Shown: positions 27,868-39,023 of the stretch, one piece after another
Numbering within the stretch: position 1 is the stretch's first letter
Layout: each line of letters opens with the position of its first letter
Assembly (NCBI RefSeq): GCF_001954135.1
Contig: NZ_MBEQ01000051.1
Coordinates: forward strand, 1-61,904
DNA length: 61,904 bases
Reading direction: 5' to 3'
From: Mycobacterium sp. GA-1841
GTDB lineage: Bacteria > Actinomycetota > Actinomycetes > Mycobacteriales > Mycobacteriaceae
Notes under the pieces: model-generated
What the model saw: the letters and a program-made list of their open reading frames with translations, nothing else
What the model was told of the DNA's origin: nothing
The model's database searches: none
Position numbers and translations under genes: made by a program

Positions 27868-30774
27868 TCAGTCGTCCTTGCCGGCGTCCTTCTTCTTGTC
27901 TTTGCCCGTCACCTTGTCGACACCGTTGTTGATGTCCTTCTTCAGTCGGTCGACGCGATTCTTGACGTTTTCACCCACCTGCTTGGCCGCGCCTTTGAGG
28001 TCACCTTGTTTGAGCTTGGCATTGACCTTGTCGGCGCGTTCCTGGGCGCGGGTGAGGCTTTTCTGGGTCTTGCTGAGCTGCTTGGTCGTCTTGGCCTCGA
28101 CATCCTTGCCGGCCTTGGCCACTGCGCCGATCGGGTCGTTGAGAAGGGCCGTGGTCTGCTTGAGCGCCTCTCCGCCGGTGGCCTCGTTGGCCGCGGCCAG
28201 GACCTTACCGGCCGGACGCTGGAGGTCGGCCAGCTGCTCCTGGGTCGGAGCTTTCGGGGCTTCGGGCAGCTTGGCGTTGATGGCGCCGAGGGTCTTGCTG
28301 AGGTCGTTGCCGACCTTGCGGCTCACCGTCTGGATCGCCTCACCCGTATCCTCGGCGAGCTTGGCCGCGGCCGACTTGATCTCGGCCGGAACCTCGATGC
28401 TGTTGTCCTCCAGGAAGTTCACCACCCGGTTGGTGACCCGCGTGACGACGTCGGTGTACTCGGAACCCACCCCCCTGCCCAATTCGGCAACGATGTCGCC
28501 GGCCAACAGTGCAGCCTGCTCACGGGTGAGCGTCTGGGTGCCGAACAGCGTCGGGATGTGCATCTGATCGAGCGTGCGCTCCCAGGTGCCGTCCTCATTG
28601 CGCACCACATCGCTGTAGCCGGTGTCGACCAGCAGCTTGAGCACCGGCTCCAGTGCGTCGGCCACCGGGGTGTTGACGTCCTGACCGGTCGCGATGCCGA
28701 GCAGACCGGCGACCAGGCGGGCGGGGGCGAGCAGTGGCAGTTGGTCGGTGGTCAGGGTCCCGTAGAACGTGCCGTCAGGAGCGATGTAGTGCGCCAATCC
28801 GACGGGCAGGCTGCCTGGCTTCGTCGTGTCGATGCTCAGCAGGCTTCCGGCCAAATTCACCAGCAGCAGGGATGACGCTACGGAGTTGGCCCACGCGATC
28901 GGGTTGGCCGTGACGGGGGCGTCGGACAGCAGGTCGTACTCCCAGGTGAGATCCGCCTTCAAGGTGATGACGATCGGCTTGCCGTCCGCACCTTCCATAA
29001 TCGTCTGCAGTTGGCCGAGGTCGTTGACGTTGAAATTCGTGCTGTTACCGGTCAACAGGTTGCTGATGAGGTTCGGATCGATCCCTGCCGGCAGGACATC
29101 TTCACGATCGGGCGATACCGGATTCACGCCGGTGAGCTCTTGGTAGATCGGCGCGAACCGCGCATAGAGGCCGCCGTTGGCACGGCCCGGGTTACGCAGC
29201 AACGCCATCGTGAGGAACGTGATGTCGATGACGCCGCCCGGCGTTTCGCTGTACGACGGATAAATCGGATTCCCGTTGGCGTCGACCGGCATGTTCGGGA
29301 AGACCAGATCGTCGGGCAGGGGATACGAGGTGATGATTTCGTCAAGACCGCCGTCGCCCACGCTGTGGTTCACTACATTCAGCACCGGGTTGCCGTTCTC
29401 GTCTGTGTCGATGACGAGATAGCGGCCATCGGTCAGCGGTTCCCCGGCCTTGATCTCACCGCTCTGGACTGCCTCGATGAAATTCCGGTACGCCTCGCCG
29501 GTGGCAATGGCGCCGTCACCGTAGGCGATCAAGTTGACGTTCTTGATGTACGCGGTCCAATTCAACAGCGGCGCAAGGAATCCCAGATCGCCGGACATGT
29601 AGTAGGCCAGATCGCGCGTCGAGAGGCCGGCCAGTGCGCTCAGATCAAAGTCGCCGTTGAGCAAGCCGGAAAGATTGAGATCCTGCAATCCGGTGATGTC
29701 GTTGGTCGGTGAGACCCATTGCCCGAACGTGTTGGTGGTCCAGCCGCCAGGTATCCAGCCATACACCGGCTGCGTTTCGGGAATCTGTGTGGGAATGCTC
29801 GGATCGACGAGGTCTTCCGCCCGCTCTTCCCAACTGGCACCGGGCAATCCGAACTTCGTGCGATCGAAGTTGTAGTCGATGTCGCCGACATTGATCGGCT
29901 TGACAAAGCCTGTAAGCGACTTCCAAAGGCTATCGCTGGGAAACCAACTCGGCTTCGCCAGTCCAAGAGATTGAACGGGGTCGACGGTCACCGGATATGT
30001 GCCTTCGTACACGCCAGTTTCAAGGAAGTCATCGAGCGCGTCCGGATTGCCCTTGAAAGGGTTGTCGATGGTGACCGTCGTCGTGATCGGTTGGCCAAGC
30101 GATTGACCGCCGATCTTTTGATTAACCCAGGGCCCTAATGCGCTTTCGAGGCTATATTCCCAAAAGAGAACCTTCGTCTTCTTGGTCCACCAATCTGGTT
30201 CGGGCACTGTGTAGGAGATCGTGAGGTTGATCTTGTCAGCCGCCAGGATCGTGTCCCGGTCCTGCTGCATGACCTCGGCGAGTGCTGCGTCGAAGGCATC
30301 CTGATACGCCGGATTGTCGACCAACACCTCTTTGGTGCCGGTCTGTCCATATTGCCGGGGCGTGTAGTACTGGTCGTTGTCCGGATCCGTCAGTTCTCCG
30401 AGATCCACGCTCTTCAGCAGCTTCTCGAGTTCGGCCGGAGACAGGTTGCCCAGATTGACATCCCCCAGGCTCAGCCCGCCGAGATTCGGGTTGTACCACT
30501 GCACCCACGTGGGCTCGAGCTTCACCCCGCCGGTGCCCCAGCCAATCAGCGGGTCGGTGTCCTTCGCATCGAGAATCGCTTGGTAGATGGTGTTCGGGTT
30601 GGCCTCCAGCCTGTTCCCGTCACCGATCGGCAGCCACTCCGGAACGCCGATGAAATAGGTGTTGCTAGAAACCGCGTTTGCGGCCGTCGGGGTCAGCCCC
30701 ACCCCGACGGCCGCAGCCATCGCCGTGCCGATCACTGCGGCCTTGGTGACTTTCTTACGACGATGCCTGGCCAT
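27868..30774 (-). CDS. Large secreted protein B, paralogue of the 25126-27321 product
   Basis: 968 aa from the ATG preceded by AGAGGGGCAGG; the frame extends to 30867 without support. Signal peptide after MARHRRKKVTKAAVIGTAMA, cleavage near ANA. It has the same conserved blocks as protein A plus roughly 230 extra residues between ~75 and 330 (PDWWTKKTKVLFWEY, NQKIGGQSLGQPI, PSWFPSDSLWKSLTG). The C-terminus AQERADKVNAKLKQGDLKGA is nearly identical in both, basic and helical, perhaps anchoring to wall polymer or membrane (inference). No enzyme motif or known fold recognised. Confidence 0.75.
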   Translation of the reverse strand: MARHRRKKVTKAAVIGTAMAAAVGVGLTPTAANAVSSNTYFIGVPEWLPIGDGNRLEANPNTIYQAILDAKDTDPLIGWGTGGVKLEPTWVQWYNPNLGGLSLGDVNLGNLSPAELEKLLKSVDLGELTDPDNDQYYTPRQYGQTGTKEVLVDNPAYQDAFDAALAEVMQQDRDTILAADKINLTISYTVPEPDWWTKKTKVLFWEYSLESALGPWVNQKIGGQSLGQPITTTVTIDNPFKGNPDALDDFLETGVYEGTYPVTVDPVQSLGLAKPSWFPSDSLWKSLTGFVKPINVGDIDYNFDRTKFGLPGASWEERAEDLVDPSIPTQIPETQPVYGWIPGGWTTNTFGQWVSPTNDITGLQDLNLSGLLNGDFDLSALAGLSTRDLAYYMSGDLGFLAPLLNWTAYIKNVNLIAYGDGAIATGEAYRNFIEAVQSGEIKAGEPLTDGRYLVIDTDENGNPVLNVVNHSVGDGGLDEIITSYPLPDDLVFPNMPVDANGNPIYPSYSETPGGVIDITFLTMALLRNPGRANGGLYARFAPIYQELTGVNPVSPDREDVLPAGIDPNLISNLLTGNSTNFNVNDLGQLQTIMEGADGKPIVITLKADLTWEYDLLSDAPVTANPIAWANSVASSLLLVNLAGSLLSIDTTKPGSLPVGLAHYIAPDGTFYGTLTTDQLPLLAPARLVAGLLGIATGQDVNTPVADALEPVLKLLVDTGYSDVVRNEDGTWERTLDQMHIPTLFGTQTLTREQAALLAGDIVAELGRGVGSEYTDVVTRVTNRVVNFLEDNSIEVPAEIKSAAAKLAEDTGEAIQTVSRKVGNDLSKTLGAINAKLPEAPKAPTQEQLADLQRPAGKVLAAANEATGGEALKQTTALLNDPIGAVAKAGKDVEAKTTKQLSKTQKSLTRAQERADKVNAKLKQGDLKGAAKQVGENVKNRVDRLKKDINNGVDKVTGKDKKKDAGKDD

Positions 30775-31319
30775 GTTGACCTGCCCCTCTAAGGAAAAAC
30801 TCAGTTTTGTCGAAGGGAACATTAAGGTGCCATCGGCGCCTGGCGCCATCCGACGAAGGGGCGACATTTTCAGCGAACCGGAGTTGCATTGTGGGGTGCG
30901 CAGTTAGCTGGAAACGGTGGATCGGCGGCGCGAAAGCCGGACTCCGCCGCCCATCGTCCGGCGGCGACGCATGCGCTGAAACTGTGATGTACTACGCGGT
31001 AACTTTGATTGAGTCCAGATTAGCGGCCCTTATTGGCAACCGGGTAGAGGGTCAGATTGTTAGCTGGTCAATTCTGGGGCACCTGTCCCAATTTTGGGTG
31101 GTGCAGGGCTTGGGAGCAACCTGGTAGAAACTCCGGGTTTGCCGATTCTGGCAAACGCTTAGCCCATCGAAGATTTTGCGCCGGATGGGTGTGAGCATTG
31201 TCACTGTTAGCGGGCAATCCGGCTGATGAATCACGGGCGGGAAACGGCCGGGGTTTCGGCTCGGCGCCCGCCGGGTGGGGTAACCGGTGAGGCCGGCGCA
31301 GCCGCATAGGGTGGGCCCG
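30775..31319. other. Divergent intergenic region, secreted gene B / serine hydrolase
   Basis: 545 bases with no supportable gene. On the minus strand it holds the gene B leader with a CACCTTAA block near 30824-30831. On the plus strand it ends in TAGGGT (31307-31312), a -10 hexamer 7 bases before the ATG at 31320, indicating a leaderless transcript. Confidence 0.55.
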
Positions 31320-32129
31320 ATGCAGGTACTGCGGATCGCTGTCGTCGTTCTGGCGTTGAGTCTGGCAACCGTCGCACCGCAGTCCACAGCAGACTGCGCG
31401 GCCACCGGCTGCGACTTGCGCTCACGCATCGCAGCGGCAGACGCCTACCTGGCGTCGCGGCCAGGCACCGTCGGCTATGTGTTGCGTGACCGTGCCGCGG
31501 GCACGCGCTACGCCAACGCGAACGCGAACACGATGATCTGGACCGCCTCCACCATCAAGCTGGCAATGGTCGTGGATCTGCTGACCCGGGAGCGGGCCGG
31601 CGCATTGCGCCTGTCGGGCAATGACCGCCAGCTCATGGTGAACATGCTGCGCGACTCCGACAATGACGCCGCCGACACCCTCTGGAGCCGTTATGGCGGA
31701 CCTGATCACACGGCGTTCAATGCCAACTTCCCGCGCTACGGCCTGACCGACCTGCGGCCGCAGCCGGGATTCGGTGCGATGTTCCCGTATTGGGGATTCC
31801 AGAAGTCCACGACCAACGATCTCGACCGGCTGATGAATTACACACTGACCCAACTGAATTCGGCCGATGCTTCTGCTGTCGTCGCGGAGATGCGGCAGGT
31901 GAGCGCGGATCAGCAATGGGGTGTATGGGGCGCCGGACCGTCGATGAGCCCCGGCAACAAGAACGGCTGGTCGCAGGAACAGGGCGGCTGGGTGATCAAC
32001 TCGGTGGGCTTCGCCGGTCCGAATCAGCGTTACACGTTGGCGATCATGAACGGGCTCGATGGTCAGGGTGGATACGACAACGGCGTCGCGACCACGACGC
32101 GGCTCAGCCAGATCCTGTTGGGACCCTGA
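31320..32129 (+). CDS. Secreted class A beta-lactamase-like serine hydrolase
   Basis: 269 aa with a Sec signal peptide to about residue 25. S-x-x-K is STIK at Ser77-Lys80, S-D-N is in LRDSDNDAAD, and the KTG position appears as KNG. This is the penicillin-binding/beta-lactamase fold. Compared with true class A enzymes the Glu166 omega-loop region is not obvious, so a peptidase or esterase role is possible. Leaderless-type promoter. It ends 6 bases from convergent efeB. Confidence 0.78.
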   Translation: MQVLRIAVVVLALSLATVAPQSTADCAATGCDLRSRIAAADAYLASRPGTVGYVLRDRAAGTRYANANANTMIWTASTIKLAMVVDLLTRERAGALRLSGNDRQLMVNMLRDSDNDAADTLWSRYGGPDHTAFNANFPRYGLTDLRPQPGFGAMFPYWGFQKSTTNDLDRLMNYTLTQLNSADASAVVAEMRQVSADQQWGVWGAGPSMSPGNKNGWSQEQGGWVINSVGFAGPNQRYTLAIMNGLDGQGGYDNGVATTTRLSQILLGP

Positions 32130-32135
32130 CCGAAC

Positions 32136-33464
32136 TCACTCGAACAGCGTCGAACCCCAGTACGCCGACGTGTCACCCTCACGCAGTCCGGGTGGGCAGG
32201 CGAAAATCGCGGTGCCGGTGTGGGTGATGTACTCGTTGAGCAGGTCTTTGCGGCTCAATTCCCGTTGCATCGGGATGAACTGCCTCTCCGGGCTACGCAC
32301 GAACGCGATGAAGAACAATCCCGCGTCCAGATGGCCGAATCCGTCCGAACCGTCGGTGAAGTTGTAGCCACGACGCAGGATCTCGATACCGCCCAGATGC
32401 TCGGCGGAGGCCAACCGGACATGGGCGTCCTTGTCGATCTTCGGATTGCCCCTGCCGTCGGTGATCTCGAAATTCAGCTCGTCGAACTCGTCCTGCAGCC
32501 CGATCGGTGCGCCGCTGCCCTTCTGTCGACCGATGACCCGCTCCTGCTCCAAAAGCGTGGTGCGGTCCCAGTTTTCGATGCGCATCCGGATCCGGCGGGT
32601 GATCAGATAGCTGCCGCCGGTGAGCCAGGCAGGTCCGTCGCCGTCGGCGACCCAGACGTTCTTGTCGAGCAGATCGGTCTCATCGGACTTGAGGTTGGCG
32701 GTTCCGTCCTTGAACCCGAACAGGTTCCGCGGGGTGGCCTGGTCCCGGGTGGTCGAGGAGGTGCGGCCGAACCCGAGTTGTGAATAGCGCACCGCCACGG
32801 TGCCGAATCCGACGCGGGCCAGATTACGAATGGCGTGCACGGCGACCTGCGGATCATTGGCGCAGGCCTGCACGCAGATATCGCCGCCACAACGGGCCGG
32901 GTCCATGGTCTCGTTGGGAAACTTCGGTAGATCCCGCAACTCGGCCGGCTGTTTGTCGGCGATGCCGAAGCGGTCCTTGCCGTCTTTGACGAAGAACGAC
33001 GGCCCGAACCCGATGGTCAGGGTGAGTTGTGAGGCCGGCAAACCGAGGGCCTCACCGGTATCCGACGGTGGCGCATACGGATTGCCGTCCACGGCACCGC
33101 CCGCTTCGGTCTCCTCGCCGCGGGTCATGCGCTCGGCCATCTCGGTCCACTGCTTGAGCAGGGCGACGACGTCCTCACGCTTGTCGGTGGTGACGTCGAA
33201 GGAGCAGAAATGCATCCGGTCCTGCGCCTCGGTGATGATGCCGGCCTGCCGCTCCCCGCGGAATTCGACGGGACCCTGCAGCGCACCCTGTGGGGTGCTG
33301 GCCGCGGATGCCCGCCCGGCCAGCGCACCCGCGCTGGCCGCGCCGACGACCGCAGCCGTCACCCCGGCCGCGCCGAACAGCTTGCGCCGGGAGAATCCGG
33401 CGGGCTGCTCGGCGCCCGGGGTGGGATCCGAAGAACCCGGTGAATCACTGGTGGGCGATGACAC
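32136..33464 (-). CDS. efeB: Deferrochelatase/peroxidase EfeB (DyP type)
   Basis: 442 aa. A Tat signal SRRKLFGAAGVTAA (residues ~25-38) leads a DyP-type heme peroxidase with GFKDGTAN (the GxxDG motif) and a C-terminal EILRRGYNFTDG. It is exported folded with heme and works with EfeO/EfeU in iron acquisition or heme iron release. GTG start; 20-base overlap with the end of efeO shows tight operon coupling. Confidence 0.93.
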   Translation of the reverse strand: MSSPTSDSPGSSDPTPGAEQPAGFSRRKLFGAAGVTAAVVGAASAGALAGRASAASTPQGALQGPVEFRGERQAGIITEAQDRMHFCSFDVTTDKREDVVALLKQWTEMAERMTRGEETEAGGAVDGNPYAPPSDTGEALGLPASQLTLTIGFGPSFFVKDGKDRFGIADKQPAELRDLPKFPNETMDPARCGGDICVQACANDPQVAVHAIRNLARVGFGTVAVRYSQLGFGRTSSTTRDQATPRNLFGFKDGTANLKSDETDLLDKNVWVADGDGPAWLTGGSYLITRRIRMRIENWDRTTLLEQERVIGRQKGSGAPIGLQDEFDELNFEITDGRGNPKIDKDAHVRLASAEHLGGIEILRRGYNFTDGSDGFGHLDAGLFFIAFVRSPERQFIPMQRELSRKDLLNEYITHTGTAIFACPPGLREGDTSAYWGSTLFE

Positions 33465-34602
33465 CTTGCACCTGGCTTACCTCTTTGCTCAGCGCGTCGA
33501 TGGCGCGTGAGAGTTCCTGACGTTGCGGCTCGGTCACCTTGTCGTAGGAGACGAAGCCGTCGCCCTGACGATACTTCTCCAGCAGTTTCTCCACGTTGGC
33601 GAACTGTTCGTCGACGCGCTTGCCCAACTCGGCGTCACGCTCGTCGAGGATCGGACGCACCGAGGCCACCGCAGTCTGCGAACCCTCGACGTTGGCCTTG
33701 AAGTCCCACAGGTCGGTGTGGCTGAAGATGTCCTCTTCACCGCTGATCTTGCTCAGGGCCACCTCGTCGAGCAGACCCTGGGCGCCACCGGCGATCTGGG
33801 TGGAGTCGATCGTCCAATCGGGGGCCTTGACCCCGGCCTCGAGCTCCCTGACGTCGGCCAGCAGCTGGTCGGCCAGGGCGTTGGCGTCGGGCTGAAGCCC
33901 GGTGACCCACAGTTGCTTCTCCAGGGCGTGGAACCCGGTCCACTTCTGGCCTTCCTCCAGGTCGGCCTCGCGCAGGTCGATCCGCGGGTCCAGATCGTTG
34001 GGGAAGGATTCGGCGACCGGCTCGATGCGCTCGTAGTAGGTGCGCGTGGTGGGGTACAGCGACTTGGCCTTGGCGACGTCCTTGGCCTTGATCGCGGCGA
34101 CGAACGCCTCGGTCGACGGGATCAGGGCATCGGTCTGGCTGAGCACGTAGCGCTTGTAGCTGTCGGCGGCTTCCTTGAACTTGCCCTCGGTGTCGATCTG
34201 GACGGCTTCACCGGTGACCTCGAAGTTGCCGCGGATACCTTCGCCGACCATGCCGGGACGGCACGAGGTCTGGTAGGTGCCCGGCTGGGTGAGCTGGACG
34301 ATCAGCTGGCGCTTGAGCCCGGGGGAGATGTTCTCGACCTCGCCCATCACCCGCTCGCCCTTGCCGTAGACGTAGAACTCGGTGACCTTGTTGCCGTTGT
34401 TGGTGACCTCGAAGGTGGCCGGCCCCGTGGTCGCCGTCGTCCCCGACAGGGTGCATTCGGTGTCGGTGGCGTCGACGGTGATCGGCGTGCCCTTGGCTCC
34501 GGCACTGCCACTGTCGGCCTCCTTGGCCTGGCAGGCACTCATCGAGATCCCGGCCAGTACCGCGGCCGCAGCCGCGAATCCGGTCTTGGCGGCGGGGGTC
34601 AT
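33445..34602 (-). CDS. efeO: Iron uptake protein EfeO (cupredoxin plus M75 domain)
   Basis: 385 aa. Signal/lipobox-like ISMSACQ at ~18-24 suggests a lipoprotein. Residues ~35-125 are a cupredoxin domain (TFEVTNNGNKVTEFYVYG). From ~130 comes an imelysin/M75 domain with PDWTIDSTQ and LWDFKANVEGSQ, and the HxxE-type site in TGFHALEKQLW. It binds periplasmic iron for EfeU. ATG 34602 is 2 bases past the efeU stop; a GTG at 34608 overlapping that stop is an alternative. Confidence 0.93.
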   Translation of the reverse strand: MTPAAKTGFAAAAAVLAGISMSACQAKEADSGSAGAKGTPITVDATDTECTLSGTTATTGPATFEVTNNGNKVTEFYVYGKGERVMGEVENISPGLKRQLIVQLTQPGTYQTSCRPGMVGEGIRGNFEVTGEAVQIDTEGKFKEAADSYKRYVLSQTDALIPSTEAFVAAIKAKDVAKAKSLYPTTRTYYERIEPVAESFPNDLDPRIDLREADLEEGQKWTGFHALEKQLWVTGLQPDANALADQLLADVRELEAGVKAPDWTIDSTQIAGGAQGLLDEVALSKISGEEDIFSHTDLWDFKANVEGSQTAVASVRPILDERDAELGKRVDEQFANVEKLLEKYRQGDGFVSYDKVTEPQRQELSRAIDALSKEVSQVQGVIAHQ

Positions 34603-34604
34603 CT

Positions 34605-35558
34605 TCACTTGGTGGACCTTTCGGATGAGGTGGAGGTCTCCGGCTCGGAGGTCGGCTCGGAGGAGGTTTCGGGCGACGCCGGTGCACTCGGCGACGCGCT
34701 GCCGGAGGCGCGCGTCGGCTTCAGGAACAGGGCCAGCACCACGACGATGTAGGCCAGCCAGGCGGCGAACTGCAGCACGGTCGGCGTCGGGTCGATATTG
34801 AAGACGCCCTGGATGATCTCGCCGTACCAGGCCGACCAGTCGAACGCTCCGCTCATGTCGAACGCTTTGGCGCCCAGTCCGGGAATCCAGCCCACCGTCT
34901 GCAGCGCCTTGATGCCGTAGGCCAGGATGCCGGCCGCCACCACGACCAGGAAGATGCCGGTGTATTTGAAGAACTTGGCGAGGTTGATGCGGACCGCGCC
35001 GGCGTACATGCCGTAGGCGATCGCCGCGGCGATCAGCACCCCGATGATCAGACCGGTCAGCGGCCAGAGCGTCTCGGCTTCGGCGTAGCCGACCATGAAC
35101 AACGCGGTCTCCACCCCTTCGCGGCCCACCGCCAGGAAGGCCAGCAGGGCCACGGCCAGGCCGCCGGTCTGCAGCGCCTGCGACATCTCGCCGCGCAGTT
35201 GGCCCGACATCGACGCGGACGCCTTTTTCATCCACAGCACCATCGTGGTGACGATGACGACGGCGATCAGCGAGGCGATCCCGGCGATGGCCTCCGCGCC
35301 GAGACCGCTGATGGTGTTCTCGCCGAACTGGATGACCAGGAAGACGGCGACGGTCATGGTGATTGCTGCGCCGACGCCCAACCACACCCATTTCAGTGCG
35401 TCGCGACGTTCGGATTTGACCAGGAACGCGACGAGGATCGACACCACGATGGCGGCTTCGAGACCTTCCCGCAAACCGATCAGCCCACTGCCGAAGACCT
35501 GGGATGTGACGTTGGATGCGGCCAGCGTGCTGGTCGGAACGTCCGAGATGACAGCCAT
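34605..35558 (-). CDS. efeU: Iron permease EfeU (FTR1 family)
   Basis: 317 aa with about seven membrane segments. The two FTR1 iron-binding motifs R-E-x-x-E are present: GLREGLEAAI near residue 30 and GREGVETALF near residue 155. A disordered Ser/Thr/Glu-rich tail follows the last helix. ATG 35558 has GAGGA just upstream; the frame to 35636 adds residues lacking family resemblance. First gene of efeUOB. Confidence 0.92.
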   Translation of the reverse strand: MAVISDVPTSTLAASNVTSQVFGSGLIGLREGLEAAIVVSILVAFLVKSERRDALKWVWLGVGAAITMTVAVFLVIQFGENTISGLGAEAIAGIASLIAVVIVTTMVLWMKKASASMSGQLRGEMSQALQTGGLAVALLAFLAVGREGVETALFMVGYAEAETLWPLTGLIIGVLIAAAIAYGMYAGAVRINLAKFFKYTGIFLVVVAAGILAYGIKALQTVGWIPGLGAKAFDMSGAFDWSAWYGEIIQGVFNIDPTPTVLQFAAWLAYIVVVLALFLKPTRASGSASPSAPASPETSSEPTSEPETSTSSERSTK

Positions 35559-35621
35559 CAAAATGTCCTCGTTCGACCGGGGTGAAACCACCTTAAAAAA
35601 CATAGGCCTGCCTCGCCATAG

Positions 35622-35640
35622 CAAGGCGTGGCTCACCTTA
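35622..35640 (-). promoter_or_regulatory. Possible IdeR (iron) box upstream of efeUOB
   Basis: Bases 35622-35640 match about 12 of 19 positions of the remembered IdeR consensus TTAGGTTAGGCTAACCTAA. The site lies 64-82 bases before the efeU ATG, where an iron repressor would act. The first half is weak. Confidence 0.35.
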
Positions 35641-35766
35641 GCAGGGGGGCCTGTGGGTTCGACCGTGCTGACGTTCCGACCTCTGGCACCGGCCCGTCGG
35701 CCGACACGTCACGGCCCGCGCATGCGACGATGGCCAATGAGATAGAGCGGGTTTTGAGGGAGTCCG

Positions 35767-37835
<2,069 letters not shown>

Positions 37836-37855
37836 CCAGGCGCCTGCCTCAAGCC

Positions 37856-38539
37856 ATGCCCGAAGCGAAGCGGCCCGATCCGAAGCGACGGTCCCCGGCC
37901 TCACGACCCGGCAAGCCGGGCAAGGCCGGGGAGTCGAATCGGCCGCGCGCGTCACAGGTGCGGCGCCGTGTCGGCGACAGCCGCTCGGCGCAGGCTGAGC
38001 CCACTCCAGATGAGACCGTCACCAAAGCTGTTGCGGTACAAGCTCAGCAGCAGGCCGAGTTGCAGTCGGAACTGCGGTTCGGGTCGACGGCGCGCCGCGC
38101 GGCAATCCTGGCCGCGGTGGTGTGCGTGCTGACGTTGACCATCGCCGGGCCGGTCCGCACCTACTTCGCCCAGCGCACCGAGATGAAACAACTCAAAGCC
38201 AGCGAGCAGCAATTGCGCGCCCAGATCGCCGATCTCGAACAGCAGAAGGTCAAGCTGGCCGACCCGGCGTACATCGCGGCCCAGGCCCGCGAACGGCTCG
38301 GCTTCGTCATGCCCGGCGACACTCCGTACCAGGTGCAACTTCCGCCGGGGGCGACCGAGCCGGAGGAGTCGGTGGCACCGGCCCTGCCCGGGTCGGACGT
38401 GCCGGCCGGCCAGCCCTGGTACACCTCGCTGTGGCACACGATCGCCGATGAGCCGCATGGTGTTTCACCGACAATCGGCGGTCCGCCGCCGCTCCCGGCC
38501 CCGCCGGCACCGGCCCCGCCCGGAGGTCCCCATGGTTGA
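37856..38539 (+). CDS. ftsB: FtsB/DivIC septum-formation initiator (Rv1024-like)
   Basis: 227 aa. A basic, Pro-rich cytoplasmic N-terminus (~1-80), one membrane helix (AAILAAVVCVLTLTIAGPV, ~81-100), then a coiled coil (MKQLKASEQQLRAQIADLEQQ) and the family segment DPAYIAAQARERLGFVMPGD. It joins FtsL/FtsQ in the divisome. A Pro-rich tail (PPPLPAPPAPAPP) ends the protein. Its stop overlaps the DUF501 start by 8 bases. Confidence 0.88.
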   Translation: MPEAKRPDPKRRSPASRPGKPGKAGESNRPRASQVRRRVGDSRSAQAEPTPDETVTKAVAVQAQQQAELQSELRFGSTARRAAILAAVVCVLTLTIAGPVRTYFAQRTEMKQLKASEQQLRAQIADLEQQKVKLADPAYIAAQARERLGFVMPGDTPYQVQLPPGATEPEESVAPALPGSDVPAGQPWYTSLWHTIADEPHGVSPTIGGPPPLPAPPAPAPPGGPHG

Positions 38540-39023
38540 TCCCGCCGACATCGAGGCGGTGGCACGGCAATTGGGCCGCGAGCCGCGCGGCGTGCTGGAG
38601 GTCGCCTACCGCTGCCCCAACGGCGAGCCCGGAGTGGTGAAGACGGCGCCGAAGTTGCCCGACGGCACGCCGTTCCCGACGCTGTACTACCTGACGCATC
38701 CCGCGCTGACCGCGGCGGCCAGCCGACTGGAATCGTCCGGGCTGATGCGCGAGATGAGTGAACGCCTGCACGACGATGAGGAACTGGCCGCGGCTTATCG
38801 GCGGGCGCATGAGTCTTATCTGGCCGAGCGGGATGCGATCGAGTCGCTGGGTACCACTTTCACCGGCGGTGGCATGCCCGACCGGGTCAAGTGTCTGCAT
38901 GTGGTGATGGCCCACTCGTTGGCGAAAGGTCCCGGCGTCAATCCTTTTGGTGACGAGGCGCTGGCGCTGTTGGCTGTCGAGCCGGGGATGGCCGGAATTC
39001 TGGATCGTGAGGTGTGGGTTTGA
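38532..39023 (+). CDS. DUF501 family protein (Rv1025-like)
   Basis: 163 aa. DUF501 landmarks: RQLGREPRGVLEVAYRCPNGEPGVVKTAP, TLYYLTHP, and C-terminal RVKCLHVVMAHSLAKGPGVNPFGDEA. Function unknown; conserved next to eno-ftsB-ppx in actinobacteria. ATG 38532 with CGGAGG upstream and 8-base overlap with ftsB; the stop overlaps the next gene by 4 bases. Confidence 0.9.
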   Translation: MVDPADIEAVARQLGREPRGVLEVAYRCPNGEPGVVKTAPKLPDGTPFPTLYYLTHPALTAAASRLESSGLMREMSERLHDDEELAAAYRRAHESYLAERDAIESLGTTFTGGGMPDRVKCLHVVMAHSLAKGPGVNPFGDEALALLAVEPGMAGILDREVWV

